A stretch of DNA of 64,000 nt from Cohaesibacter marisflavi (GTDB lineage: Bacteria > Pseudomonadota > Alphaproteobacteria > Rhizobiales > Cohaesibacteraceae): the NCBI RefSeq assembly GCF_900115225.1, contig NZ_FOVR01000016.1, positions 1 through 64,000 on the forward strand. Reading direction: 5' to 3'. The notes beneath the pieces were generated by a model, which made no database searches, was not told the DNA's origin, and saw only the letters and a program-made list of their open reading frames with translations. Made by a program: the position numbers and the translations under genes. Positions 15,665-23,388 of this stretch are shown here, in pieces. How positions within the stretch are numbered: the first letter of the stretch is position 1; the number at the start of each line of letters is the position of its first letter.

Positions 15665-16576
15665 CTAAACAGCCCCATGCGTCCTTAGCTGCTCGATATC
15701 GCTTTTGGGAGGCAGGCCGAACAGGCGGGCATATTCGCGACTGAACTGGGAGGGGCTTTCATAGCCCACCTCAAATGAGGCGCTCGCGGCATCAAGGCGA
15801 CTATTGAGCATCAGCTGTCGCGCTTCATTCAGCCGCAGCCATTTTTGATATTGCAGCGGGCTCATCGTGGTCAGATCACGAAAGTGCTGGTGAAAGGCCG
15901 AGCCGCTCATTTGCGCACGGGCTGCGAGGTCATCTACCCGCATGGACGCAGCGTAATTCAGCTTCATCCAGTTAAGAACTGTCATGATACGATGATTTGG
16001 GCTGCCAGAAGCGGCAAAGGACCAGAGGCGCATGCCCTGATCGCTCATCAGAAGTCTGTAATGGAGTTCCTGCTTGATCAAAGGTGCCAGAACCGGAATT
16101 GCATCTGGCTCATCAAGCAATGCTACCAGCCGCTCAACAGGATCAAAGATCCTGGGCGTCAACTCTCCGACAGCAACACTGCTGCGATCCTTGAGCCGTT
16201 GCGAGGGCGCAATCATATTCTGCGCAACCATTTCTGCCAGCAAACGCAAATCAAGCGTCAGGATCAACCCGAGGCAAGGAGCCTCCGGACTTGCTTCGAT
16301 AATCTGGGTACGGCCCGGAATCTCGAGCGACGTGATCAGAAAGCGCGAAGGGTCATAACGATAGGGCACCCCACCAACCAGCATCTGCTTGGCTCCCTGC
16401 ACGACAACCAGAAGAGCAGGTTCCACCAGACAGAGATCAGGCTCCGTTGGAAGAGGACGCCGAAAAAAACCAAGCCCGGGAATGGGGGTGTCAACATTCT
16501 CCGCCTCTGCCGTCCAAAGATCGATGATCTGTGCGAGAGGCTGCATGCTTGCGCTTGGTACATGATGGTTTGGCAT
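15665..16576 (-). CDS. AraC-family regulator with AraC_N domain
   Basis: A regulator of about 303 residues. The N-terminal cupin-like AraC_N domain (VEPALLVVVQGAKQMLVGG...YRYDPSRFLITS) resembles YqhC-type proteins. The C-terminal double HTH covers about the last 95 residues (MRVDDLAARAQMSGSAFHQHFRDLTTMSPLQYQKWLRLNEARQL and the FEVGYESPSQFSREYARLFG signature). The ATG at 16576 is preferred: it has AAGGA upstream and lies after the terminator of the preceding gene. An upstream ATG at 16633 overlaps that gene's stop codon. It sits directly behind an alpha/beta hydrolase on the same strand, the likely target. Confidence 0.88.
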   Translation of the reverse strand: MPNHHVPSASMQPLAQIIDLWTAEAENVDTPIPGLGFFRRPLPTEPDLCLVEPALLVVVQGAKQMLVGGVPYRYDPSRFLITSLEIPGRTQIIEASPEAPCLGLILTLDLRLLAEMVAQNMIAPSQRLKDRSSVAVGELTPRIFDPVERLVALLDEPDAIPVLAPLIKQELHYRLLMSDQGMRLWSFAASGSPNHRIMTVLNWMKLNYAASMRVDDLAARAQMSGSAFHQHFRDLTTMSPLQYQKWLRLNEARQLMLNSRLDAASASFEVGYESPSQFSREYARLFGLPPKSDIEQLRTHGAV

Positions 16577-16598
16577 CAATCCATCCTTCGGCTCAAAA

Positions 16599-16624
16599 CC
16601 CAAGCCGCCCGAGAGCGGCTTGGG
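16599..16624 (-). terminator. Terminator of the alpha/beta hydrolase gene
   Basis: Perfect 10-bp stem CCCAAGCCGC / GCGGCTTGGG with a 6-base loop. On the minus strand it is followed by TTTT. It lies just after the hydrolase stop codon (16633) and before the AraC start, which argues for separate transcription of the AraC gene. Confidence 0.75.
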
Positions 16625-16632
16625 AGGGTGCA

Positions 16633-17589
16633 TTACAAATTGTCGTTAAAGAATCCCGTGATCTTGTCGAAAGGAATCTTGTCCATCTGATCGTAGAGAT
16701 CGGTATGGGTGGCTCCTTCAACAATCACCAGTTCCTTTGGCTCGGCAGCCGCTTCATAGGCGCTTTCACTGAAATAGCGCGAATGGGCCTTCTCACCGTG
16801 GATCAAAAGCATGGGCCGCGGGGAAATCTCGTCAATATAGCTCAACAGCGGCATATTCATGAAGGACAGCGGATTGGTCACCGTCCACGCAGCATTCGAG
16901 TTGATTGCACGAGGATGGAAGCCACGGTCCTTGGATTTGTAGTAAGCGGCATATTGCACGACGAATTCTGGCTCACCACCCTGAAGCTCAAGGGAAACGG
17001 GACCATAGGCCGGGCTGCCTTTCTCGGCATCTTCCCAGCGCTGACGCCCCAACTGCTCAAGAGCTTCAGTACGCTCTTGGGCCGTGGTGCTATCGAAGTA
17101 GCCTTTAGACATGACACGGGACATGTCATACATCGTGCTTGCGACCACAGCCTTGATGCGCTTATCCACGGCTGCGGCGTTCAAAGCCATGCCACCGAAC
17201 CCGCAAATACCAATAATGCCGATACGATCGCGATTCACATTATCCAGTAGACCAAGACAATCCACCGCAGCGCTGAAATCTTCGCTATTGATATCTGGAG
17301 AGGCAACATTGCGCGGCTCGCCAGTGCTCTCGCCCGTATAGGACGGGTCAAAAGCCAGAGTAACAAATCCGCGTTCGGCCATGGTCTGGGCATAAAGGCC
17401 AGATGACTGTTCTTTCACAGCACCGAACGGGCCGCTAACGGCAAGAGCAGCAAACGGAGCCTTGCCATTCTTGGGCGTGTAGAGATCCCCGGCTAGCGTG
17501 ATTCCATAGCGGTTGGTGAAGGTAACCTTGCGATGATCGACCTTGTCACTTTTGGGGAAGGTCTTATCCCAATCCTGAGTGAGTTCCAT
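16633..17589 (-). CDS. Alpha/beta hydrolase with Cys-type nucleophile elbow
   Basis: A 318-residue cytoplasmic alpha/beta-hydrolase of the dienelactone-hydrolase/YcjY-like group. The N-terminal strand pattern VTFTNRYGITLAGDLYTP and a LAVSGPFG oxyanion strand are seen. The nucleophile elbow reads GIIGICGFGGMA, so the central residue is Cys rather than Ser, as in dienelactone hydrolases. The acid and His regions are represented by PMLLIHGEKAHSRYFSE and VEGATHTDLYD. No signal peptide is present. The start at 17589 has AAAGGA six bases upstream. The neighbouring AraC gene may control it. The substrate is unknown. Confidence 0.8.
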   Translation of the reverse strand: MELTQDWDKTFPKSDKVDHRKVTFTNRYGITLAGDLYTPKNGKAPFAALAVSGPFGAVKEQSSGLYAQTMAERGFVTLAFDPSYTGESTGEPRNVASPDINSEDFSAAVDCLGLLDNVNRDRIGIIGICGFGGMALNAAAVDKRIKAVVASTMYDMSRVMSKGYFDSTTAQERTEALEQLGRQRWEDAEKGSPAYGPVSLELQGGEPEFVVQYAAYYKSKDRGFHPRAINSNAAWTVTNPLSFMNMPLLSYIDEISPRPMLLIHGEKAHSRYFSESAYEAAAEPKELVIVEGATHTDLYDQMDKIPFDKITGFFNDNL

Positions 17590-18098
17590 AACCTGTCCTT
17601 TCAACATTCATTCATCGACGCATTGTCGGATTATTGTTGTATATCGCCATCATGTGCTCGATCGGTAGATCAATATTGCAGAATACTTGCCTATTTCTCC
17701 AGAGTTTGGTTTTTTTGAACTCCAGTCGCCATCCCGTCGGCGCATGATTCCCGATAATCAATAGACGTCTGCTCTTTCAACTGGCATAGGGAATATTGAT
17801 CCACCATATTTTTGCAGATGATAATTCGCAGGCTCTAACAACGACCGGGAACCTGAACACCCCAGGAAGCGCAAAAAGCCGCGGTTTCTGGAAGCTTATT
17901 AAAAACGATTAGCGTCTTATACCGGAAATGGGCATCAGCTATGTGCTAATACTCATTGCAGTTTGCATAAATATTATGCATGCTTTGCACAAGCTGTAGG
18001 CAATTATCACTTTTGGGTATTGACCCTCTTTGAGATTGTAGCCAGCTGTTCCCCTCTGGAAGGTGATTGCTCTGCGCACTAGCGCAGAAAAAACTTTA
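17590..18098. other. Long intergenic region with palindromes, no convincing gene
   Basis: No reading frame here has plausible coding features. Two copies of GATCAATATT in opposite orientation lie at 17668-17677 and 17792-17801. A palindrome TGCATAA-ATA-TTATGCA lies at 17964-17980. The region is flanked by a leftward hydrolase gene and ends in a rightward intrinsic terminator with no gene feeding it, so an untranslated RNA may be encoded. Confidence 0.5.
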
Positions 18099-18127
18099 TA
18101 GCTGAACTTCGGTTCAGCTATTTTTTT
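18099..18127 (+). terminator. Orphan intrinsic terminator with UUCG tetraloop
   Basis: TAGCTGAAC (18099-18107), TTCG loop, GTTCAGCTA (18112-18120), then seven Ts. This is a textbook rho-independent terminator on the plus strand, yet no plus-strand gene ends within 2.5 kb upstream. A small hairpin (TCTGCGC-ACTA-GCGCAGA) sits just before it. It most likely ends a small RNA or a long 5' leader. Confidence 0.8.
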
Positions 18128-18301
18128 GCCCGAATGCATCTGGCCAGACCAGACATATCCCGCACGAAAATAGGCAATAAAACCCTTTTCAAATCATATC
18201 TTTATTATTTTCTCAGGTCCTCAATCGCGTTTGAGGTCTCGCGAAAAATATACCCGACCCATGATGCCTTCATCGATATTCTCAAACCTACTGGAGGCAC
18301 A

Positions 18302-19318
18302 ATGCGTCTGATTCTTTCCCTTCTAGCGATTCTCTTTTTCAGCCATTCAGGCACTGCAGCACCGACCGACCATATGACCGGCTTCCGACAAATCTCACTG
18401 GCAGGCAGCGATGTCATGATGTGGTACCCGACCGATCAAACAGCCCCTATCACCAAGGTTGCCGAGAACAAGGTCTTCTTCGGCGTTGATGTCATCAAAC
18501 AGGCTCCCATCGCTGACGCGCCACATCCGCTGGTGATCCTGTCTCATGGTTATAGCGGCCTCTGGCGCAATCAGGCCTGGTTGGCTGGCCATCTGGCAAG
18601 GGCGGGATATGTCGTTGCGTCCTTTAATCACTCCGGCACCAGTTTTCCTGATATGAACCCGTCTTGGGCCAAGGATCTTACAGAGCGTCCCCATCAGGTT
18701 TCACGCATTCTCTCAGCCCTGCTGCAAGATCCCTTTTTCGGCTCGACAATCGATCAATCCCGCATCTCTGTCATAGGCCACTCGCTGGGAGGCTCAACCG
18801 CACTCCTTCTTGCGGGAGGAACATTTAGCCCGTCGCGTCTTCTCGATGCCTGCGGAGATGATACCAGCAAAATGGTCTGCACCGTTTATCGCAAGGGCGG
18901 GCTGACGCAGAGCATGGCCCCAGTCTCAGCCAGAGATGAGCGCGTCTCTTCTGTTGTATTGCTGGATATGGAGGGCATTCACGCTTTCACACCCGATAGC
19001 CTTGCCTCCATCGAGATTCCGCTACTGGCCCTCGCCTCCGGCGTGGAAGATCCGGCACTGCCTATCGATTGGGAGAGCCGACAGCAGGCCGCCTTGCTGC
19101 CAACTTCGGTCAGTCGCTATGCAGAGGTCATCGGAGCAACCCATTTCTCCTTCATGAGCCGCTGCAAACCCGGTGCCAGCGCCCTATTGGAACAGGATGC
19201 CTATGTCTGTGAAGGAGAAACCGCACCAAGAGAGCAACTGCACCAACAGATTGCCCAAACCATCCTCACCTTTCTGAGGTCCGGTAAGCACTTGGTGTCT
19301 GCCCTGCAAGCGCCTTGA
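18302..19318 (+). CDS. Secreted dienelactone-hydrolase-like alpha/beta hydrolase
   Basis: A 338-residue predicted periplasmic hydrolase. Residues 1-20 (MRLILSLLAILFFSHSGTAA) form a Sec signal peptide. The catalytic fold shows HPLVILSHGYSG (oxyanion region), the nucleophile elbow ISVIGHSLGGSTAL with GxSxG, and a C-terminal His in EVIGATHFSFM. Conserved cysteines (LLDACGDD, MVCTVYR) may form a disulfide. The family is related to predicted dienelactone hydrolases and platelet-activating-factor-type acetylhydrolases. GGAGG precedes the ATG at 18302; the frame is open upstream but lacks an RBS there. Its 3' end overlaps the convergent AraC gene by 53 bases. The substrate is unknown. Confidence 0.82.
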   Translation: MRLILSLLAILFFSHSGTAAPTDHMTGFRQISLAGSDVMMWYPTDQTAPITKVAENKVFFGVDVIKQAPIADAPHPLVILSHGYSGLWRNQAWLAGHLARAGYVVASFNHSGTSFPDMNPSWAKDLTERPHQVSRILSALLQDPFFGSTIDQSRISVIGHSLGGSTALLLAGGTFSPSRLLDACGDDTSKMVCTVYRKGGLTQSMAPVSARDERVSSVVLLDMEGIHAFTPDSLASIEIPLLALASGVEDPALPIDWESRQQAALLPTSVSRYAEVIGATHFSFMSRCKPGASALLEQDAYVCEGETAPREQLHQQIAQTILTFLRSGKHLVSALQAP

Positions 19319-20279
19319 AAACGCGGTTGAAATTGGACTTGGTCTGGAAGCCGGCCTCCAGCATGATCTCCGTCACTGACATGTCGGTTTCCCTCAAGAG
19401 ACGCATGGCTTCCTCAACACGATAGCGATTGACCAGATCCGTTATCGTAACACCGTAAATATCATTCACGGCCCGGGAGATGGTCCGGGCTGGCACATGA
19501 GCCCGTCGCGCCAAACGCGCCAGCGTCAGGTCGTAATCCTTATAGAGCCCTTGATTGAACAGCGCCTCAACAATAGCCAGCGTTTCAACCACTTGCACAT
19601 CATCTTGCTCTTTATACGAAGCGACTTCCGCAACGGGTGCGTCCTCAGCGGTGTTGGGATCAAGATCTGGCGGCATCTCCATGCCCGTCCGCCCCAGAAG
19701 CGCAACCATGATGACCAAAAGCACCACACTTACCGTCACAGCAACGACAGGCGCGGCGAAAACGGTATATCCCGAGCTTAAAAGCGCAGAGACAATCAGA
19801 TCCGAAACAGCGCTCATGGCCAATACAAATGCCAGCCCCTTGCGCATGCGCGATATGGTCATCTCGCTGCCAAACCTGGCATTGGGCGAGATCCCGCTTT
19901 CCGGCTGGCTTGCATAAACAAGCCATGCATAAACAAGAAAGATCAGGCTGAGCAAAGGATCGATGGCAAAAGGCAGCAAGAACACAGCCAGAATGACTGC
20001 GACGGGCCCCACAGCATGCTTCCACCAGACAACAGGCCGATTATCAAGATCAGCGATGGCGAAATAGGCAAAGATCGGCACCAGCGATGCAGAGATCGGC
20101 TGCAAGGTTCGAAGCCAGTCGCTTTCCCAGCTCCATCGCAAGCCGACAATCGCAGTTTGAAACGCAGCAGCGGCAAGAAAAATCAGAAAAGTTTGGCTGG
20201 ATGTTTGCCGCCTCAACAGAATAATCAGCAGAGCCAAAAGCAACGCTGTAGCGAGAAAAGGAACGGGTATTGCAGGCAT
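19266..20279 (-). CDS. AraC-family regulator with membrane-spanning N-terminal domain
   Basis: A protein of about 337 residues. The first 220 residues are strongly hydrophobic with about six or seven predicted membrane helices (FLATALLLALLIILL, TFLIFLAAAAFQTAIV, AVGPVAVILAVFLLPFAI, VVAVTVSVVLLVIMVALL). A linker of about 50 residues precedes a C-terminal AraC HTH pair (RRAHVPARTISRAVNDIYGVTITDLVNRYRVEEAMRLL and LEAGFQTKSNFNRVFKALAGQTPSAYR). It is likely a one-component membrane sensor that binds DNA directly. The ATG at 20279 is preferred over an upstream GTG. Its overlap with the secreted hydrolase suggests a functional link, but no target site was recognised. Confidence 0.85.
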   Translation of the reverse strand: MPAIPVPFLATALLLALLIILLRRQTSSQTFLIFLAAAAFQTAIVGLRWSWESDWLRTLQPISASLVPIFAYFAIADLDNRPVVWWKHAVGPVAVILAVFLLPFAIDPLLSLIFLVYAWLVYASQPESGISPNARFGSEMTISRMRKGLAFVLAMSAVSDLIVSALLSSGYTVFAAPVVAVTVSVVLLVIMVALLGRTGMEMPPDLDPNTAEDAPVAEVASYKEQDDVQVVETLAIVEALFNQGLYKDYDLTLARLARRAHVPARTISRAVNDIYGVTITDLVNRYRVEEAMRLLRETDMSVTEIMLEAGFQTKSNFNRVFKALAGQTPSAYRTSER

Positions 20280-20379
20280 GGCGGATCTCTCACGAGTGCG
20301 TTTTGAAAAGAGGCGCAGCCATTTCACATAACCATCATCGAGGCAAGATGCAATGACAAGAGCGCAGAGACGCCATATG

Positions 20380-20413
20380 GAAAAGCCCGCCGGATGACAC
20401 CAGCGGGCTTTTC
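20380..20413 (-). terminator. Terminator of the sugar ABC operon
   Basis: Perfect 11-bp stem GAAAAGCCCGC / GCGGGCTTTTC with a 12-base loop, 24 bases beyond the ATPase stop codon. Read leftward, the 3' arm ends in TTTTC. Confidence 0.8.
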
Positions 20414-20437
20414 ATTTAGAGCAGAAAGAAATGCCGA

Positions 20438-21508
20438 CTATTCATCCGCATGGAACAAATGTGCCTGATCGGCATCAAACGTCAGATCAAGCCGCTCACC
20501 TGCTGTCAGGATCAAATCCTCATCAAAGGATGCAATCACCTTGCCGCCGCTTAGCAGAGACACATCAACAACGGTTTCCGTACCGAGGCGTTCGGTGAGA
20601 GTAACCGCGCCATGCAACATGCCTTCACCAGCCTTTGCCAACTTCAGATATTGTGGCCGAATGCCCATCGTGGCCTTGCCGCCCTTGGTGAAGGTGCGCC
20701 CGCGCGTTTTAACGGTGGTCGGTTCAAGAGCGCCATTGCTGACGACGGCACTGCCTTCACCGAGCTCCTGAACATCGACCTCCAGAAAGTTCATGGACGG
20801 AGCCCCCAGAAATCCAGCAACGAACTTGTTCGCGGGCTCGTGATATAGCTCCATGGGTTTGCCAACCTGCATCACCTTGCCATCCTTGAGCACGACAATC
20901 TTGTCGGCAAGGGTCATGGCTTCCACCTGATCATGAGTCACATAGATCATGGTCGCGGCGAGTTGTTCATGCAGACGACCGATTTCCATGCGCATATCCA
21001 TGCGCAAGGCGGCGTCAAGGTTGGAGAGCGGTTCATCGAACAGGAAGACCGAAGGCTTGCGCGTGATGGCCCGCCCGATGGCAACCCGCTGACGCTGTCC
21101 GCCGGACAGCTGGCTTGGCTTGCGATCCAGAAGATCTTCCATTTGCAGAATACGCGCCGCCTCCTGCACCTTGCTCTCCTTCTCCTCCTTGGACGCCTTG
21201 GCGATGGTAAGGCCGAAGGCCATATTTTCCCGCACCGTCATGTGGGGGAAAATGGCATAGCTCTGGAAAACCATCGCGATGCCGCGCTCCTTGGGCTGCA
21301 CGTCATTGACCACAGAGCCACCGATTTCCAGCGTACCGGAGGTGATGTCCTCAAGCCCGGCAATCATGCGCAACAGAGTTGACTTACCGCAGCCAGAAGG
21401 GCCGACAAAGACGACAAATTCCCCATCCTCGATGGTAATATCGACGCCTTTGATCACTTCAACCCGCCCAAAGCTCTTGCGAATATCCTTGAGAATGACG
21501 TCAGCCAT
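20438..21508 (-). CDS. Sugar ABC transporter ATPase (UgpC/MsmK family)
   Basis: A 356-residue ATP-binding subunit. Walker A GPSGCGKST, the Q-loop VFQSYAIFPHM, signature LSGGQRQRVA, Walker B VFLFDEPLSNLD and the switch His (VTHDQVEAM) are all present. The C-terminal third (about 240-356) is the OB-like regulatory/TOBE domain with GAPSMNFLEV and MGIRPQYL. The start MADVILKDIRKSFG overlaps the glycosidase stop codon by 8 bases and has a purine-rich SD. It is the last gene of the lacI operon and energises the two permeases encoded upstream. Confidence 0.95.
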   Translation of the reverse strand: MADVILKDIRKSFGRVEVIKGVDITIEDGEFVVFVGPSGCGKSTLLRMIAGLEDITSGTLEIGGSVVNDVQPKERGIAMVFQSYAIFPHMTVRENMAFGLTIAKASKEEKESKVQEAARILQMEDLLDRKPSQLSGGQRQRVAIGRAITRKPSVFLFDEPLSNLDAALRMDMRMEIGRLHEQLAATMIYVTHDQVEAMTLADKIVVLKDGKVMQVGKPMELYHEPANKFVAGFLGAPSMNFLEVDVQELGEGSAVVSNGALEPTTVKTRGRTFTKGGKATMGIRPQYLKLAKAGEGMLHGAVTLTERLGTETVVDVSLLSGGKVIASFDEDLILTAGERLDLTFDADQAHLFHADE

Positions 21509-22499
21509 GGTTCCCCCCTTGCTGGCTCTCTCCGGCCACATGCAGATAGCCCTGTTCATCAACACTCACCGGCTCAGGATCTCTTACCTTGCCGATGAAA
21601 GTCTCTCGTCCATTGTCATCAAAACCAAGGATGACCAGCCCTTCATCTGTTTTGAGAATCCGCGCAGCATAACGGCGGCATGGTAGCCCGCCATCCAGAA
21701 AGCCCGGCGCCACGGTCCACGGCCCACGCGGATTGTCGGCGATGAGATAATGGTTGCCGGTAACGGGTGGCGTGCCCGCCGTGGCCTTTTGCTCTTCAGA
21801 CCAATGCTCTGCCGATGTGCAAAAGAGGCAATACCAACGCTCCCCGACATTGAAGACTTGCGGCACTTCCAACTGGCCGAACCCGCCAACGAAAACAGGG
21901 GGCTGAAGTGTCCAGTTATAAAGATCTGGCGAGGTCGCAAAACCAATGGCTCCCGCCGCATTGGCCTCGGCAATATCCGGTGCCCGGGCGGTGAAATACA
22001 TCAACCAGCCATGGCCATCAGGATCTTTCATGACCCACGGATCGCGCATGGCCCGATCATGCCAATGACCAACCATATGCTCGGTTTCATACGCGCTGGC
22101 GACAGGGCCAACGAGATCTAGACAGGGCTGGTCACCAACCCGCGTCCAGTTATGCATATCTTTTGATGTGGCATGCCCGATCCGTTGATAAAGCGCATTC
22201 TCAGCCTTGCAGGTGCCGGTATAAAAGAGATGCCATGTGCCGTCCGGCCCTTGCAACACAGAGCCGGTCCATGTCGTCTTGTCATCAAAGGCAGGGCCTT
22301 CAGACGGAGCAAAGCAGGTGCCCAGATGGGTCCAATTGACCAGATCGGAACTGATCGCATGCCCTTGGGATACATTCAGGTGTCTGAGATCGGAATCCCC
22401 CAGTGCCTTGTCAGCCTTGAGGAAATATCCATGCCAGCAGGTGCCGTCATGGGCGTACCAACTGTCCCAGATCCATTGCTTTTCAAGTTCTATTACCAT
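21501..22499 (-). CDS. Five-bladed beta-propeller glycosidase (GH32/GH43-like)
   Basis: A 332-residue cytoplasmic glycoside hydrolase with no signal peptide. It has the repeat pattern of the GH32/GH68/GH43/GH130 propellers. WIWDSWYAHDGTCWHGYFL at the N-terminus would carry the first catalytic acid, AMRDPWVMKDPDG resembles the RDP motif of clan GH-J, and GQLEVPQVF would supply the general acid Glu. Blades also show SSDLVNWTHLG, GPDGTWHLFYTGT and SPDLYNWTLQ. It is embedded in an ABC sugar-uptake operon, so it probably cleaves an imported oligosaccharide. The exact family and substrate (fructoside, arabinoside or other) cannot be settled by eye. Confidence 0.8.
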   Translation of the reverse strand: MVIELEKQWIWDSWYAHDGTCWHGYFLKADKALGDSDLRHLNVSQGHAISSDLVNWTHLGTCFAPSEGPAFDDKTTWTGSVLQGPDGTWHLFYTGTCKAENALYQRIGHATSKDMHNWTRVGDQPCLDLVGPVASAYETEHMVGHWHDRAMRDPWVMKDPDGHGWLMYFTARAPDIAEANAAGAIGFATSPDLYNWTLQPPVFVGGFGQLEVPQVFNVGERWYCLFCTSAEHWSEEQKATAGTPPVTGNHYLIADNPRGPWTVAPGFLDGGLPCRRYAARILKTDEGLVILGFDDNGRETFIGKVRDPEPVSVDEQGYLHVAGESQQGGNHG

Positions 22500-22506
22500 T
22501 GTTCTT

Positions 22507-23388
22507 TTAACCTTTGACCCCGGTGGACGCGATGGAGGCGATAAACGCCCGCTGCATGATCAGATAGAAGAGCAGAACGGGGATGGAGATGAGCGTCAGA
22601 TAGGCCATCAGTTCACCCCACGCGACATCCAGTTGGAAGAAATAGCCAAGCCCCACCATGATCGGTCTGTGCGCTTCATCCTGAACAACGATCAGCGGCC
22701 AGAGATATTGCTCGTTATACATCTTGAGTGCCTTAAGAATGGCTGCTGTCGCCAGCACTGGCCCGGACAGGGGCATCACGACCCGCCGGTAGACTGCCAG
22801 CCAACTGGCTCCTTCCGCTCGTGCCGCTTCGATCAGCTCGCGCGGCAGATCCTTGAAATATTGCACGAACAGGAAGACCGTCAGCGCATCGACAATCCAA
22901 GGAATGATCTGTACCCGATAGGTGTTGAGCCACCCCCACTCCATGCCTTCAAGCCCCAGCCATGGCAGGCGCGAGACCAGCAGCAGAAGAGGCACGGCAA
23001 TGGTCTCGAACGGAATGATGAGCGTTGCCAGAATGATCGACAACAACACATTGCGTCCCGTCCATTCCAGATAGACAAAGGAAAAGGCCGCAACAGAGCA
23101 GATAATGATCGACAGGATGACGGTCGTTACGGTGATCAGTACCGAGTTGAGCATGAAGCGCCCGATCGGCGCCCGATCAAACGCCGCGAAATAGTTATCA
23201 AGACTCACGTCTCCCACCGGCAGAAATGCTCTGAGAGAGCTGGTATCAGCCAGCAACTGCGCATCCGGTTTGAGGGATGACACCATCATGAAGATAAGCG
23301 GGAAGAGGAAGATCGCCGCCACCAGCCCCAGCACCAGATAGCGGGACACCAGCAGCAAACCTTCATTCTTTGGAGATACCTGTGCCAT
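22507..23388 (-). CDS. Sugar ABC permease, MalG type
   Basis: A 293-residue inner-membrane permease with about six membrane helices. The N-terminal YLVLGLVAAIFLFPLIFMMVSSLK is typical of MalG-type subunits. The cytoplasmic EAA loop reads ELIEAARAEGASWLAVYRRVVMPLSGP and would contact the ATPase. Its start shares one base with the stop of the MalF-type gene (TAATG), so the two are translationally coupled. Substrate specificity comes from the operon's binding protein. Confidence 0.93.
   Translation of the reverse strand: MAQVSPKNEGLLLVSRYLVLGLVAAIFLFPLIFMMVSSLKPDAQLLADTSSLRAFLPVGDVSLDNYFAAFDRAPIGRFMLNSVLITVTTVILSIIICSVAAFSFVYLEWTGRNVLLSIILATLIIPFETIAVPLLLLVSRLPWLGLEGMEWGWLNTYRVQIIPWIVDALTVFLFVQYFKDLPRELIEAARAEGASWLAVYRRVVMPLSGPVLATAAILKALKMYNEQYLWPLIVVQDEAHRPIMVGLGYFFQLDVAWGELMAYLTLISIPVLLFYLIMQRAFIASIASTGVKG

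Noticed and set aside
17939-18139. 66-codon minus-strand frame in the intergenic region
   Set aside because: It runs through the intrinsic terminator hairpin and lacks an RBS.
22237-23280. 347-codon plus-strand frame
   Set aside because: Antisense to a glycosidase and a permease, with charged low-complexity composition.
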